Assembly (NCBI RefSeq): GCF_001556185.1
Contig: NZ_LSIJ01000096.1
Location: forward strand, 1 to 60,495
DNA length: 60,495 nucleotides
DNA from: Sphingomonas sp. CCH10-B3
GTDB lineage: Bacteria; Pseudomonadota; Alphaproteobacteria; Sphingomonadales; Sphingomonadaceae
Reading direction: 5' to 3'
A model generated the notes under the pieces. The model saw only the letters and a program-made list of their open reading frames with translations, was not told the DNA's origin and searched no databases. This document shows positions 45,394-54,068 of this stretch, one piece after another. The translations under genes were made by a program, and so were the position numbers. Every line of letters begins with the position of its first letter. The first letter of the stretch is position 1.

Positions 45394-47382
45394 TCACAGT
45401 TCCATTCCATCACCGGGATCGAGCGAGACCTGGCGCGCCACGCCCTGCATCAACCGGCTCATCCTGCTGTTGCGCGCTGCATCGTCCTCCGTCTCGTCGC
45501 GGTCGGCGTCGATCTCGAACGGATTGTCGATCGGCATCTTCTTCTCGGGCGACAGTACCCGGTTGAGTTCCGGCTGCTGGCGGCGTTCGGATTCGGTGGG
45601 ATCGTCATCCCCGGTTTCAGCGGCTGCCGTCCCCTCGGCGATCTGCGGGCCGGGTGGCAATGGCAAGGCGGTCCAATCGTCAGGCCGGGCAATTTTGGGC
45701 GCGGCAAGTGCCGGCGGCGGCAGGATGCGTTCCTTGAACCTGGCGTCCTCATAGTAGCGCGCCTTCTTCGCCCGGATCGGGGCAAGGCCGGCGACCATGA
45801 CGATCTCGTCGGTCGGCGGGAGCTGCATCACCTCGCCGGGCGTGAGCAGCGGTCGGGCGGTTTCCGAGCGCGACACCATCAGATGGCCGAGCCAGGGCGA
45901 AAGCCGGTGCCCGGCATAGTTCCGCATTGCCTTCATTTCGGTGGCGGTGCCGAGGGCGTCCGACACCCGCTTGGCGGTGCGCTCGTCATTGGTGGCGAAG
46001 CTGACGCGGACATGGCAGTTGTCGAGGATCGAATTGTTGGCGCCATACGCCTTCTCGATCTGGTTCAGCGACTGGGCGATCAGGAAGCTCTTGAGGCCGT
46101 AACCGGCCATGAAGGCCAGCGCGCTCTCGAAGAAGTCGAGCCGTCCGAGCGCCGGGAACTCGTCCAACATCAAGAGCAGGCGATGGCGGCCGCCTTTCGC
46201 CTGCAGATCCTCGGTCAGGCGGCGGCCGATCTGATTGAGGATCAGGCGGATCAGCGGCTTGGTGCGGTTGATGTCGGAGGGCGGCACGACAAGGTAAAGC
46301 GTGGCGGAATGCTTCCCACCCACGATATCGCCGATCCGCCAGTCGCAGCGGCGCGTGACCTCGGCGACGACGGGATCGCGGTAGAGGCCGAGGAACGACA
46401 TGGCGGTTGAGAGCACGCCCGATCGTTCGTTCTCCGATTTGTTCAACAGCTCGCGGGCGGCGCTGGCGATGACGGGGTGTGGCCCTGCTTCGCCCAGATG
46501 CGCGGTCTTCATCATCGCCGCGAGCGTGGATTCGATCGGCCGCTTTGGATCGGACAGGAAGGCGGCGACGCCAGCCAGCGTCTTGTCGGATTCGGCATAG
46601 AGGACATGCAGGATCGCGCCGACCAGCAGGGCATGGCTGGTTTTCTCCCAGTGGTTTCGCTTCTCAAGACTGCCTTCGGGATCGACCAGGATGTCGGCGA
46701 TGTTCTGGACGTCGCGCACTTCCCATTCGCCGCGGCGCACTTCCAGCAGCGGATTATAGGCCGAGGATTTGGCGTTGGTCGGATCGAACAGCAGCACGCG
46801 GCCATGCTTCGACCGGAAGCCGGCGGTGAGCTGCCAGTTCTCGCCCTTGATGTCGTGGACAATAGCCGATCCCGGCCAGGTCAGCAGCGAGGGCACGACC
46901 AGACCGACGCCCTTGCCGGAGCGGGTCGGCGCGAAGCACAGCACATGCTCCGGCCCGTCATGGCGAAGATAGTCGCGATCATAGCGGCCGAGCACCACGC
47001 CATCGGCGCCGAGCAGGCCGGCGCCCTGAACCTCCCCCTTCTCGGCCCAGCGCGCGGACCCATAAGTCTCGACATTCTTGGCCTCGCGCGCCCGCCAGAC
47101 CGACATGAGAATCGCGACGGCGGCGCCGATCAATCCACCCGAAGCGGCGATATAGGCGCCCTCAATGAAGACCTGTGGCGCATAGGCATCATAAGCGTAC
47201 CACCACCAGAAGAAGGACGGCGGCAGGTAGAAGGGAAAACCGAGCAGCCGGAACCACGGTGCGCCCAATTCGGGCTGGAAGGCGAGACGCCAGGCGACCC
47301 ATTCGGTCGCGCCCCAGACGCAGGTCAGGACAATGGCGGCGACGACAAGAATCTGGCCCCAGAGTATTTTGGTAGCGGACAT
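45394..47382 (-). CDS. traG: TraG, type IV coupling protein (VirD4-like)
   Basis: About 662 residues. Two or three N-terminal membrane helices precede Walker A (APTRSGKGVGLVVP) and Walker B (LLLMLDEFPALGRLD). It links the relaxosome to the mating channel and pumps DNA. The start at 47382 (MSATKILWG) has AGAAAG upstream; an in-frame ATG at 47400 is the alternative. The Pro-rich frame that extends further upstream lies inside the relaxase gene and is not used. Confidence 0.93.
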   Translation of the reverse strand: MSATKILWGQILVVAAIVLTCVWGATEWVAWRLAFQPELGAPWFRLLGFPFYLPPSFFWWWYAYDAYAPQVFIEGAYIAASGGLIGAAVAILMSVWRAREAKNVETYGSARWAEKGEVQGAGLLGADGVVLGRYDRDYLRHDGPEHVLCFAPTRSGKGVGLVVPSLLTWPGSAIVHDIKGENWQLTAGFRSKHGRVLLFDPTNAKSSAYNPLLEVRRGEWEVRDVQNIADILVDPEGSLEKRNHWEKTSHALLVGAILHVLYAESDKTLAGVAAFLSDPKRPIESTLAAMMKTAHLGEAGPHPVIASAARELLNKSENERSGVLSTAMSFLGLYRDPVVAEVTRRCDWRIGDIVGGKHSATLYLVVPPSDINRTKPLIRLILNQIGRRLTEDLQAKGGRHRLLLMLDEFPALGRLDFFESALAFMAGYGLKSFLIAQSLNQIEKAYGANNSILDNCHVRVSFATNDERTAKRVSDALGTATEMKAMRNYAGHRLSPWLGHLMVSRSETARPLLTPGEVMQLPPTDEIVMVAGLAPIRAKKARYYEDARFKERILPPPALAAPKIARPDDWTALPLPPGPQIAEGTAAAETGDDDPTESERRQQPELNRVLSPEKKMPIDNPFEIDADRDETEDDAARNSRMSRLMQGVARQVSLDPGDGMEL

Positions 47383-47404
47383 CGTCGGGTCTTTCTGCAT
47401 GGGA

Positions 47405-49144
47405 TCAAAGGCCGAGGCCGCGCTTGCGGCCGAAGCTCCAGTCGATGCCGCCATCGCTGCGGGCGATGCCCGAGACATGGCGGCCCAGGTGCTTTTCGAG
47501 GGAGGGCGTCCAGGGCACGAGTTGGAAGCCAAGGCCGTCGTCCAGCATGGCGAAGCGGCCGGAGGCGAGCGTGAAGCGCTGGCGATAGGAGCCGGCGACA
47601 TATTCGCCGCTGGCGGCGCGGTTGAAGGACTGGCCGGTCTCGGCCGCCAGCTTCTCCCCCAGCGCCTCCAGCTCCCGGGCACGCAGCGTGTCGATCAGGT
47701 TCCGGGTGAAGATGACGCGCTGGCCGCCGCGTTCGGCGAAACCCTGCTCGACCAGATGCTCGGCTCGGCGGTCGAGCGCCTGGCGGACCTCGGCCCCGAA
47801 CCCGCCATCGGACAGCGCGACCGGTTCGCGCGCGATGTTCTGCCGGTCGAGCCAGGTCGCACCCGATGCTGTGATCTGGCGATCGATGTCGAGATCAGAG
47901 CGGATGGCGATGGCGACCCGGCGCTGTCCCTTGGCGTCATCGAACCGACGCAGCTCGACGATCGACCCGGGCGCGCTGTCGCCGGCGGCATCGAGATCGG
48001 GCATCTTGATATGGTGGGTGCGCCCGTCCACACCATCGACCACGGCGTAAGCGGTGCCGCTCAGCTCGTCGTCGAGACCGCGCGTCACCAGCCGGCCTAT
48101 GATGGGCACGTCAAGGCTCTCGGCGGCCAGCACATAGCTCGCCGATCCACGCTCGATGCCGCGCTCGGTCAGTGCGCGGTGCATCCGCTTGATGATGTCA
48201 CCGCGCTCACCCAGTTCTCGAAGCACCGCCTCGGCCTTGTCGTCGATCGTCCATTGGCCGGGACCGACTTCGGCGGCGAGACCCAGCCCTTCGAGTTTGC
48301 GCAGCCGTCCGACCTTCTGGGCGTGATACGCATCCGGTTGCTCGCCCGGTCGTGGGGCCAGATCGATGACACCGGAGTCTCGTGCGTCGCGGACAAGCTG
48401 GCGATCGAGCTGCGTCCAGCGCTCCGCATCGACCTGGCGTTCCAGCCCGCGGCGGATGTCGAGATCGGTTCTCGGCCCCAGCTCCTGAGTGATGAGATCG
48501 CGGGCGCGGTCGTGCATTCCGTCCTTGATGTAATCGCGGGAGATGACGAGATCCTGGCCGTCGTCGCGGACGCCGCGCACGATCAGATGGACGTGCGGAT
48601 GCTCGGTGTTCCAGTGATCGACGGCCACCCAGTCCAGACGGGTGCCAAGATCCTTCTCCATCTGACCGACGAGATCGCGGGCGAAGGATTTGAGGTCCGT
48701 CATCTCCGTCGCGTCGTCCGGGGACACGATGAACCGGAAATGGTGGCGATCACCTTCGCAGCGTCCGGCGAACGCTTTGGGATCGACGTCCTCCCCGCCG
48801 GGGCCGAACAGCCGGGCCTTCTCCCCGTCCCGGGTCACGCCCTCGCGGCGCAGATAGGTGAGATGGGCGGCGAGCGGCGCCGACCGGGCGCTATGACGCA
48901 CCACCCGCGCCTTGATAACCGCGCCGCGTGTACGGGCCGTAATCAGCCGATTTGCCTGGACGCTGGCGCGCTGTCCCCGGCCGAAGCGGGAGCGATGACC
49001 GGAGACGATCCGCCCTGAGCGGGAGACGCCGGCCCCGGCCTTTTTGGCGGCGGCGAGCGCCTGGGCGATGAAGGGCCGTGCGCGCTGCGCGCCGGATGAG
49101 CGAATGCGGCCGGGACGGATGCGGAAATTGATCTCGTCTGTCAT
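47405..49144 (-). CDS. Relaxase/mobilization nuclease with DUF3363 domain (RlxS-like)
   Basis: 579 residues. The relaxase histidine motif DHWNTEHPHVHLIV (about 176-189) is visible with an upstream VRHSARSAPLAAHLTYL segment. The C-terminal two thirds match the DUF3363 type of alphaproteobacterial ICE relaxases (ESLDVPIIGRLV ... QRFTLASGRFAMLDDGLGFQLVPW). It nicks one strand at oriT and leads it into the recipient. The start at 49144 gives the family-like MTDEINFRIRPGR. The candidate oriT lies just upstream. Confidence 0.9.
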   Translation of the reverse strand: MTDEINFRIRPGRIRSSGAQRARPFIAQALAAAKKAGAGVSRSGRIVSGHRSRFGRGQRASVQANRLITARTRGAVIKARVVRHSARSAPLAAHLTYLRREGVTRDGEKARLFGPGGEDVDPKAFAGRCEGDRHHFRFIVSPDDATEMTDLKSFARDLVGQMEKDLGTRLDWVAVDHWNTEHPHVHLIVRGVRDDGQDLVISRDYIKDGMHDRARDLITQELGPRTDLDIRRGLERQVDAERWTQLDRQLVRDARDSGVIDLAPRPGEQPDAYHAQKVGRLRKLEGLGLAAEVGPGQWTIDDKAEAVLRELGERGDIIKRMHRALTERGIERGSASYVLAAESLDVPIIGRLVTRGLDDELSGTAYAVVDGVDGRTHHIKMPDLDAAGDSAPGSIVELRRFDDAKGQRRVAIAIRSDLDIDRQITASGATWLDRQNIAREPVALSDGGFGAEVRQALDRRAEHLVEQGFAERGGQRVIFTRNLIDTLRARELEALGEKLAAETGQSFNRAASGEYVAGSYRQRFTLASGRFAMLDDGLGFQLVPWTPSLEKHLGRHVSGIARSDGGIDWSFGRKRGLGL

Positions 49145-49256
49145 GGCTGAGGCTCCGCACATCTCGCCAAGCCCCGGAACAGATGAGAAAATCGGCATGG
49201 CCGCGAGGTGCGCAGCAACGCCGCACATCGCGAAAACGCCTCATAAGTCCTTGAAA

Positions 49257-49318
49257 CAACACGACCGGCCAAAGCCGCACATTGCGGCCTTTTATCCTGC
49301 CATCCTTCGGTCGTGTTG
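49257..49318 (+). other. Candidate oriT with nested inverted repeats and IncP-type nic motif
   Basis: Outer arms CAACACGACCG (49257-49267) and CGGTCGTGTTG (49308-49318) enclose GCCGCA-CAT-TGCGGC (49274-49288). Between the inner repeat and the right outer arm is TATCCTGC (49293-49300), which fits the YATCCTG/Y nic consensus of IncP-type MOBP origins, with the cut expected between 49299 and 49300. The site lies 113 bases upstream of the relaxase start, in a gene-free stretch. Confidence 0.65.
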
Positions 49319-49388
49319 CCTGTGCTCCACCTCTGCGCTCTCCGGAATACGCCAGCGCCCGCTATCGTGCGATCGGGAACTACGGTGC

Positions 49389-50105
49389 TCATCGCATCGT
49401 CCCCGTATCAGCGCGGGCGACGAACAGCCCGCCGGATTGCGGCACGATGGCAGAAACGTCGCGCACTGCTGGCGTCTGTCCCGTATCGGTCGAGGAGCGC
49501 TCGGCCTGCACAGGATCGGCAGCGGGGCGGCGATCCGGCTGTCCGATGAACAGCGGCGCACGGGTCCACGCCAGCGGATCGACGGCCGCCACGACGGTAG
49601 GTCTGGTCGCACCGTTGCCGTCCAGCGCTGGTGCCACATTGGCGAGATAGGCGCGGGTTTCGGATGGCAACGGACGGCCGCTCAGCGACGCCTCATAGCG
49701 ACCGGGACCGGCATTGTAGGCGGCGATCCAGCCAGGCGAGCCGTAGCGGTCGAACAGCTCGCGGATATAGGCCGCGCCCGCGATGATGTTGTCGTGCGGG
49801 TCGTATGGGTCCGCGCCGAGACGGTGACGGACGCGCAGGCCCACCCAGGTCTGTGGCATGATCTGCATCAGGCCGATCGCCCCCTTGGGCGAGACGGCGC
49901 GCGGATCGCCATTGCTTTCCGCGCGCAGCACCGCCCAGATCCATGCAGCCGGAAGCTCGAAGCGCTGTGCCGCTTCCGCGACATGATCGGCGTAAGGATC
50001 GCGCGGCGTTGGCCGGGCGGTCGCGACGGGATCGGCGAGCGACGGCACGGATTGAACGCAAGCAAGCGCGAGGCCGGAAAGGAGGAGGAGGACGGTGCTG
50101 CGCAT
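49389..50105 (-). CDS. Lytic transglycosylase of the transfer region
   Basis: 238 residues with an N-terminal signal (STVLLLLSGLALACVQSV). The SLT/goose-lysozyme type catalytic core is visible: VLRAESNGDPRAVSPKGAIGLMQ with Glu63 as the acid, and AAYNAGPGRY. It locally opens peptidoglycan for the mating channel. The start at 50105 is chosen for the signal peptide; the gene follows the DUF736 gene by four bases. Confidence 0.9.
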   Translation of the reverse strand: MRSTVLLLLSGLALACVQSVPSLADPVATARPTPRDPYADHVAEAAQRFELPAAWIWAVLRAESNGDPRAVSPKGAIGLMQIMPQTWVGLRVRHRLGADPYDPHDNIIAGAAYIRELFDRYGSPGWIAAYNAGPGRYEASLSGRPLPSETRAYLANVAPALDGNGATRPTVVAAVDPLAWTRAPLFIGQPDRRPAADPVQAERSSTDTGQTPAVRDVSAIVPQSGGLFVARADTGTMR

Positions 50106-50109
50106 GGCG

Positions 50110-50463
50110 TCAGTCCTTCGCGTCGCGCTTGGCGGGACGGCTCCAATGCAATGACCAGTCCTTGCCGGCATCGTCGTTGCGGAACAGGTTGGCGCGGACC
50201 GGCTGCGGCAGTGCCGGATCGTCGATCACCACAGCAATGTATCCGCCCGCGCGCTCCCCGGTGCGCTTCCAGCCGGCGCCGATCTCCGCGCCCGCTTCTC
50301 CGGTCTCGCCATCGACGATATGGACGCGGTACTGGGGCGCGTTCTCGGCGTCTGATGGCTCGGCCGGGACGATGAGAATGTCCTGAGCCAGCATCAGTGT
50401 TGTCAGATGTCCGACGAAGCCAATGCCGTCTTCGTCGTGCGTAAATGTCCCGATCTGTGGCAT
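50110..50463 (-). CDS. DUF736 protein, copy 1
   Basis: 117 residues starting MPQIGTFTHDEDGIGFVGHL, with the family pattern of a short beta-rich domain and a C-terminal WSLHWSRP. Function unknown; members occur in ICE transfer regions of Rhizobiales and Sphingomonadales. A second member is at 55780-56106. The longer frame upstream overlaps traF and is not used. Confidence 0.82.
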   Translation of the reverse strand: MPQIGTFTHDEDGIGFVGHLTTLMLAQDILIVPAEPSDAENAPQYRVHIVDGETGEAGAEIGAGWKRTGERAGGYIAVVIDDPALPQPVRANLFRNDDAGKDWSLHWSRPAKRDAKD

Positions 50464-50531
50464 GGTGGTTTCCTTAGCGGTGGCGTTGGAAGACCCATCG
50501 GCGAGCACCGCTCCCGCCGATGGGAAGCGGG

Positions 50532-51089
50532 TCAGTGCGTGGTCGTTGAGGTTTGGGCCCGCCAAACGAAACGGCTATCGCCGGCCTCGTCGGTGTAGAT
50601 CGGCGTCGCCTTGCCGATGACGGTGCGTGCCGGCATCGGGCCGAAATAGCGGCCATCAAGGCTGTCGGGGACGGACGGATTCATCAGGAAGATGTCGCCA
50701 TCCGCGATGCGGCGGCAGCCCTGCCAGACCGGCAGCGGACGGCCATGTCTATCACGGTCGAGCGCGCCGCCGATCGGCACGGTATCGACCGTCACGGCAT
50801 CGCCGGTGCGGCAGACCTGTTGACCGGGAAGTGCGGCGACACGCTTCATCAGCGGCAAGCCGCGCCCGATATAGCCGCGCTCGACCATGAAATCGGCGAG
50901 CGGCTTGTCCGGCATGACGGCGACCAGATCGCCGACCGCCAGATGGCGGGGCGGATCGAGGTCATAGAGGCCGATTGGCACGCTGGCCGAGGCGTTCCAC
51001 ACGAGGCGTAGCGGCGTCGGAACGAACGACGCGATGGCGACGCCCATGATAGAGAAATACGTCACCATGACATAGCCGAAGCGGGTCAT
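50532..51089 (-). CDS. traF: TraF, S26-family conjugal transfer peptidase
   Basis: 185 residues with an N-terminal membrane anchor. The S26 signal peptidase catalytic pair is visible: Ser near 36 in NASASVPIGLY and Lys near 82 in LMKRVAALPG. TraF matures the pilin encoded by trbC. The ATG at 51089 overlaps the DUF2840 stop (ATGA). Confidence 0.88.
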   Translation of the reverse strand: MTRFGYVMVTYFSIMGVAIASFVPTPLRLVWNASASVPIGLYDLDPPRHLAVGDLVAVMPDKPLADFMVERGYIGRGLPLMKRVAALPGQQVCRTGDAVTVDTVPIGGALDRDRHGRPLPVWQGCRRIADGDIFLMNPSVPDSLDGRYFGPMPARTVIGKATPIYTDEAGDSRFVWRAQTSTTTH

Positions 51090-51607
51090 CGCTCGATCTC
51101 CCGCCGCTTGAGCCACGCCTGATGGCGCTCGGCCGTGTAGGGACGCGGCTCATGTCCGGCGCTCAGACGGTTGGCGACATGGCGCCAGTGATCGGCGCCG
51201 ACCTCGCAAGGGTCGATCCCAGCGGCTTCCACCGCATCGATATGGCGGAGCACCCGTTGGACATTCGGCCAGCCCTCGATCTTGAGCAGGATGTCGCCGC
51301 CAGGGCGCACGAAGGGCAGCGTCTGATAGGCATCGCCGGGTCTGACGGCGCACACGATGTCGATGCGCGAGATGATCGTGCCGAAGTCATTGGACGCCCA
51401 ACGGACGAAGGCGAAGGTGCTGCCGGGCCGGAACGACAGCACGCGGCGGCGGCGGTCGAGGATGGTTTCTCGCGCCTCGCGGCCGAACCTGATCCAGTTC
51501 TCGATTCTTTTTTCCACCCAGGTCAATTCGACATGGGTGAGGTCGTCGGATGCGTGTGCGATCGGCACGGAGCCGCCGAGCACGCGAGGAGCCGCGTTGC
51601 CGGTCAT
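51086..51607 (-). CDS. DUF2840 protein
   Basis: 173 residues with THVELTWVEKRIENWIRFG near the N-terminus and PYTAERHQAWLKRREI at the end, matching DUF2840. Function unknown; it lies between the RHH gene and traF in this backbone and overlaps both by ATGA. Confidence 0.85.
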   Translation of the reverse strand: MTGNAAPRVLGGSVPIAHASDDLTHVELTWVEKRIENWIRFGREARETILDRRRRVLSFRPGSTFAFVRWASNDFGTIISRIDIVCAVRPGDAYQTLPFVRPGGDILLKIEGWPNVQRVLRHIDAVEAAGIDPCEVGADHWRHVANRLSAGHEPRPYTAERHQAWLKRREIER

Positions 51608-51858
51608 GGATGGTCTCCATCGGGGTCAAGGGGAAATTCACGCGCGAGCAGCTCGCGCAGCATGTCGGCGACGGTGACGCCGCGCCGGAAGGCGGCGATC
51701 TTGATCCGGCCGCGCAGCTCTGGCGTCACGTCGATGGTGAGCCGTGCGTAAAAACTGCCGGCGTCGCTGTCGCGCGGCGCACTATCTGCCGCCTTGATCC
51801 ACTGCTCCGGATCGGCTGGGCGTGAGGCGAATCCGCGACGGGTCGGGCGTTCGCTCAT
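51604..51858 (-). CDS. Small ribbon-helix-helix protein next to parA
   Basis: 84 residues. The C-terminal part (FYARLTIDVTPELRGRIKIAAFRRGVTVADMLRELL, read as two pieces) is an RHH fold. With the ParA before it this probably forms a partition pair in which the RHH protein binds the centromere or acts as a repressor. ATGA overlaps at both ends. Confidence 0.75.
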   Translation of the reverse strand: MSERPTRRGFASRPADPEQWIKAADSAPRDSDAGSFYARLTIDVTPELRGRIKIAAFRRGVTVADMLRELLAREFPLDPDGDHP

Positions 51859-52508
51859 GGCGTCGTCCTTCCTGTGTCGAGTGCATCGATCGCCGCTACC
51901 AGCACCGCGATCTCGCGCGCGGCGGGCGTTTCGTCGTCCAGTTCGGACACCAGCCGTCCCGATTGCGCGGCGACCGCGAAGGCGACGCGCTGACTGATGG
52001 TGGCGGTGAGCACCGGCGGATCGTGATCGGCCAGCGTCTCGGCCGTTTCGCGGGCGAGCACAGTGCGCGCGCCGCAGCGGTTCAGCACGAAGCGGGCGGT
52101 GAGATCCGGTCGGTAGATGCGCGCTTCCGCAAGAAGCGTCAGCATCTCGGCGGAAGCCCAGCCATCGAGTGGCGACGGCTGCACCGGAATCAGCACCAGG
52201 TCGGCGGCGAGGAGCGCCGAGCGCATCAGCGCTGCGACACGCGGCGGACCATCGATCACGATCACGTCGGCGGTGCGCCCCAGTTCCGGCGCTTCCCGGT
52301 GTAATGTGTCGCGCGCCAGGCCGACGACGCCGAACAGACGCGGCAGTCCTTCGCGCGCCCGCTGCTGCGACCAGTCCAGCGCCGATCCCTGCGGGTCGGC
52401 GTCGATTAAAGTGACCCGCTTGCCTTGCCGTGCCCATTCGCCGGCGAGATTCAGGGCCAGGGTCGTCTTGCCGACGCCGCCCTTCTGGTTGAGGAGCGCG
52501 ACGATCAT
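51855..52508 (-). CDS. parA: ParA-family partition ATPase
   Basis: 217 residues with a deviant Walker A NQKGGVGKTT at the N-terminus, the Walker A' DADPQGSALDW and VIDGPPR. Small ParA type, without a DNA-binding N-terminus. It overlaps repA upstream and the RHH gene downstream by four bases each. Confidence 0.92.
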   Translation of the reverse strand: MIVALLNQKGGVGKTTLALNLAGEWARQGKRVTLIDADPQGSALDWSQQRAREGLPRLFGVVGLARDTLHREAPELGRTADVIVIDGPPRVAALMRSALLAADLVLIPVQPSPLDGWASAEMLTLLAEARIYRPDLTARFVLNRCGARTVLARETAETLADHDPPVLTATISQRVAFAVAAQSGRLVSELDDETPAAREIAVLVAAIDALDTGRTTP

Positions 52509-53635
52509 GGCTTCTTCCCCGGTGACGGAAGGGGAAGCAACGGCGCGACCAGGGTTTCGGCGGTTGGCGCTGTCGGCCGCTTGCGAGCACCGCGAAGGGC
52601 CTTTGCGGCGCCGCGGATGAGATTTTCCACCTCACGCGTCCGCTCTACAGAGTTAGATTCTCTGTTAGACTCTAAGTTAGGGGAGCAAATTCCGCTTTTC
52701 GTGCCGAGGGTTAGGCCTTGTTTAGGTTCCCGATGGCACGAGGGGGTGGTTCCCGATAGCACGCGCCTGCCGGTTCCCGATGGCACGACGCTATCCACAG
52801 TCTGTCCACAGGCCGGAATCGGCTCGAAGGCGAGCAGCATCCGCCCGCCGATTTCGGCTTCGAGAAACAGCGTGTAGCCGGGCAGTGGCTGGCGTCGAAT
52901 GATGTCGCGCAGCTCGAAGGCAAAGCGCTTGAAGGGCGACAGGCTACCCGACTTCTGGTGCAGATGACGGAAGTCGAAACGCCAACCATTGCGTTGCCGG
53001 CCGCCATGCTTGCGCACGATGCGGTATAGCCAGCGATCGAGGCCGCCGGTGAGATCGAAATAAGCGCGGTCGATGGTCAGCACGAGCGCGTCGTCGAGCA
53101 CGGCCTGGTAGAACCAGTCGGGAACGATCAGTTCGATCCCGTCAGGCCGCCCGTTGCGATCGGTGCGTTCCTTCCACTCGTTGATCCACGAGAAGCGATG
53201 CCGTCGGCCCTCGGCGCGCTGGCGGATCGTGGTCGAAATGGTGGTGGACTGGAGCCGATCGAGCGCCGCCTTCAGGCGTTGATAATCGCGCAGGCTCGTG
53301 CCGCGGCCGATGAACCGGAGAATTTCATACGGGGTGGCGGCCATCAGCCGTGAGGTGCGAAGCCTCGCGTCGCGGGCTTCGACGATCTGACTCGCCGCCC
53401 AGATCAGGATGTCGGCGTCCCATATGGTCGCCATGCCGTGATCGGGGACAGCCTCGACCCGGATCGCGATCTTGCCGGCGCAAAAGTCGATCGGCGCGAC
53501 GCGATGGGATTTGGAGAGGGAGAAGAACGGATAGGCCATGAGATCCTGCGCGTCTCGTGGCGCGAAATCGCCGGGGAGCGCCCGGAACAGGTCGAGCTGT
53601 CCGCGCTCCGAGAGGGACTGATGCCGCGCCGCCAT
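52505..53635 (-). CDS. repA: RepA-type replication initiator
   Basis: 376 residues. The replication initiator A domain is visible (LMAYPFFSLSK, TPYEILRFIGRGTSLRDYQRL, GIELIVPDWFYQAVLD, GLDRWLYRIVRKHGG). The Ser/Arg-rich C-terminus, encoded by about 52640-52810, looks unstructured and its DNA carries a candidate replication origin. The start at 53635 (MAARHQSLSERGQLDLF) is chosen as family-like. Such genes allow ICEs or plasmids of this family to replicate after excision. Confidence 0.88.
   Translation of the reverse strand: MAARHQSLSERGQLDLFRALPGDFAPRDAQDLMAYPFFSLSKSHRVAPIDFCAGKIAIRVEAVPDHGMATIWDADILIWAASQIVEARDARLRTSRLMAATPYEILRFIGRGTSLRDYQRLKAALDRLQSTTISTTIRQRAEGRRHRFSWINEWKERTDRNGRPDGIELIVPDWFYQAVLDDALVLTIDRAYFDLTGGLDRWLYRIVRKHGGRQRNGWRFDFRHLHQKSGSLSPFKRFAFELRDIIRRQPLPGYTLFLEAEIGGRMLLAFEPIPACGQTVDSVVPSGTGRRVLSGTTPSCHREPKQGLTLGTKSGICSPNLESNRESNSVERTREVENLIRGAAKALRGARKRPTAPTAETLVAPLLPLPSPGKKP
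52652..52810. other. Candidate replication origin (oriV) within the repA 3' coding region
   Basis: Three parts lie in order. GTTAG repeats at 52652, 52664 and 52676 (exact 12-bp period) and 52710 sit in an AT-richer stretch that could unwind. Three 16-bp iterons follow at 52725-52787. Two DnaA-box-like sites end the region: CTATCCACA (52791-52799) and CTGTCCACA (52802-52810), one and two mismatches from TTATCCACA and 11 bases apart. Origins inside rep genes are known from repABC plasmids. Confidence 0.65.
52725..52787. repeat. Three 16-bp iterons inside repA
   Basis: GGTTCCCGATRGCACG occurs at 52725-52740, 52748-52763 and 52772-52787. Only one base varies between the copies. The starts are 23 and 24 bases apart, about two helical turns. 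They lie in two different reading frames of repA, so the repeat is kept at the DNA level and not as a protein repeat. Confidence 0.8.
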
Positions 53636-53648
53636 TCTGAAACCGCGA

Positions 53649-53930
53649 TCAGCGTGCGAAGCGGCCAGGCTGCGCCACAAGCGGCTGCACCTGACGCTTG
53701 GCAGGCAGCACGTTGCCCCGCGGATCGGAGGTCGAGGTCACCGCGCCACGCGCGGCCCAAGCTTCGAGATCGTCTACCGAATAGACGACGCGCCCGCCGA
53801 GCTTGCGATAGGCCGGGCCAGTCCCGTAGGTGCGATGTTTCTCCAGCGTGCGGGCGGAAAGGCTGAGGAATTCAGCCGCTTCCTTGGTGCGCAGAAAGCG
53901 CGGCGGCAAAACGGCGAGGTCGGGTCGCAT
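53649..53930 (-). CDS. AlpA-like helix-turn-helix protein
   Basis: 93 residues with an excisionase/AlpA type winged helix (RFLRTKEAAEFLSLSARTLEKHRTYGTGPAYRKLGGRVVY, about 12-50, in two pieces). In this backbone it lies just before repA and may control it. The longer frame upstream is not family-like. Confidence 0.82.
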   Translation of the reverse strand: MRPDLAVLPPRFLRTKEAAEFLSLSARTLEKHRTYGTGPAYRKLGGRVVYSVDDLEAWAARGAVTSTSDPRGNVLPAKRQVQPLVAQPGRFAR

Positions 53931-53958
53931 GGATCGGCCTTTCGTGATCTTCGGTGGG

Positions 53959-53977
53959 GCCGCCGATGATCGGCGGC
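53959..53977 (-). promoter_or_regulatory. Perfect 8-bp hairpin in the leader of the AlpA-like gene
   Basis: GCCGCCGA, loop TGA, TCGGCGGC (plus-strand reading) forms a perfect stem 29 bases upstream of the start codon at 53930. It lacks a T-run, so it looks like a leader structure or protein site and not a terminator. Confidence 0.5.
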
Positions 53978-54068
53978 GGACGAAGGTCACGATGGCGAAG
54001 GGCGAGTGTCGGGATGGAGGGCGAAGTTGGGGGGTATCGAAATCGCCCACCGGGCGAGCCATCTACGC

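Noticed and set aside
49274..49293. Rho-independent terminator reading rightward
   Set aside because: GCCGCA-CAT-TGCGGC followed by a short T-run fits a terminator, but no rightward gene precedes it. The nested outer repeat and nic-like motif fit an oriT better. Both roles remain possible.
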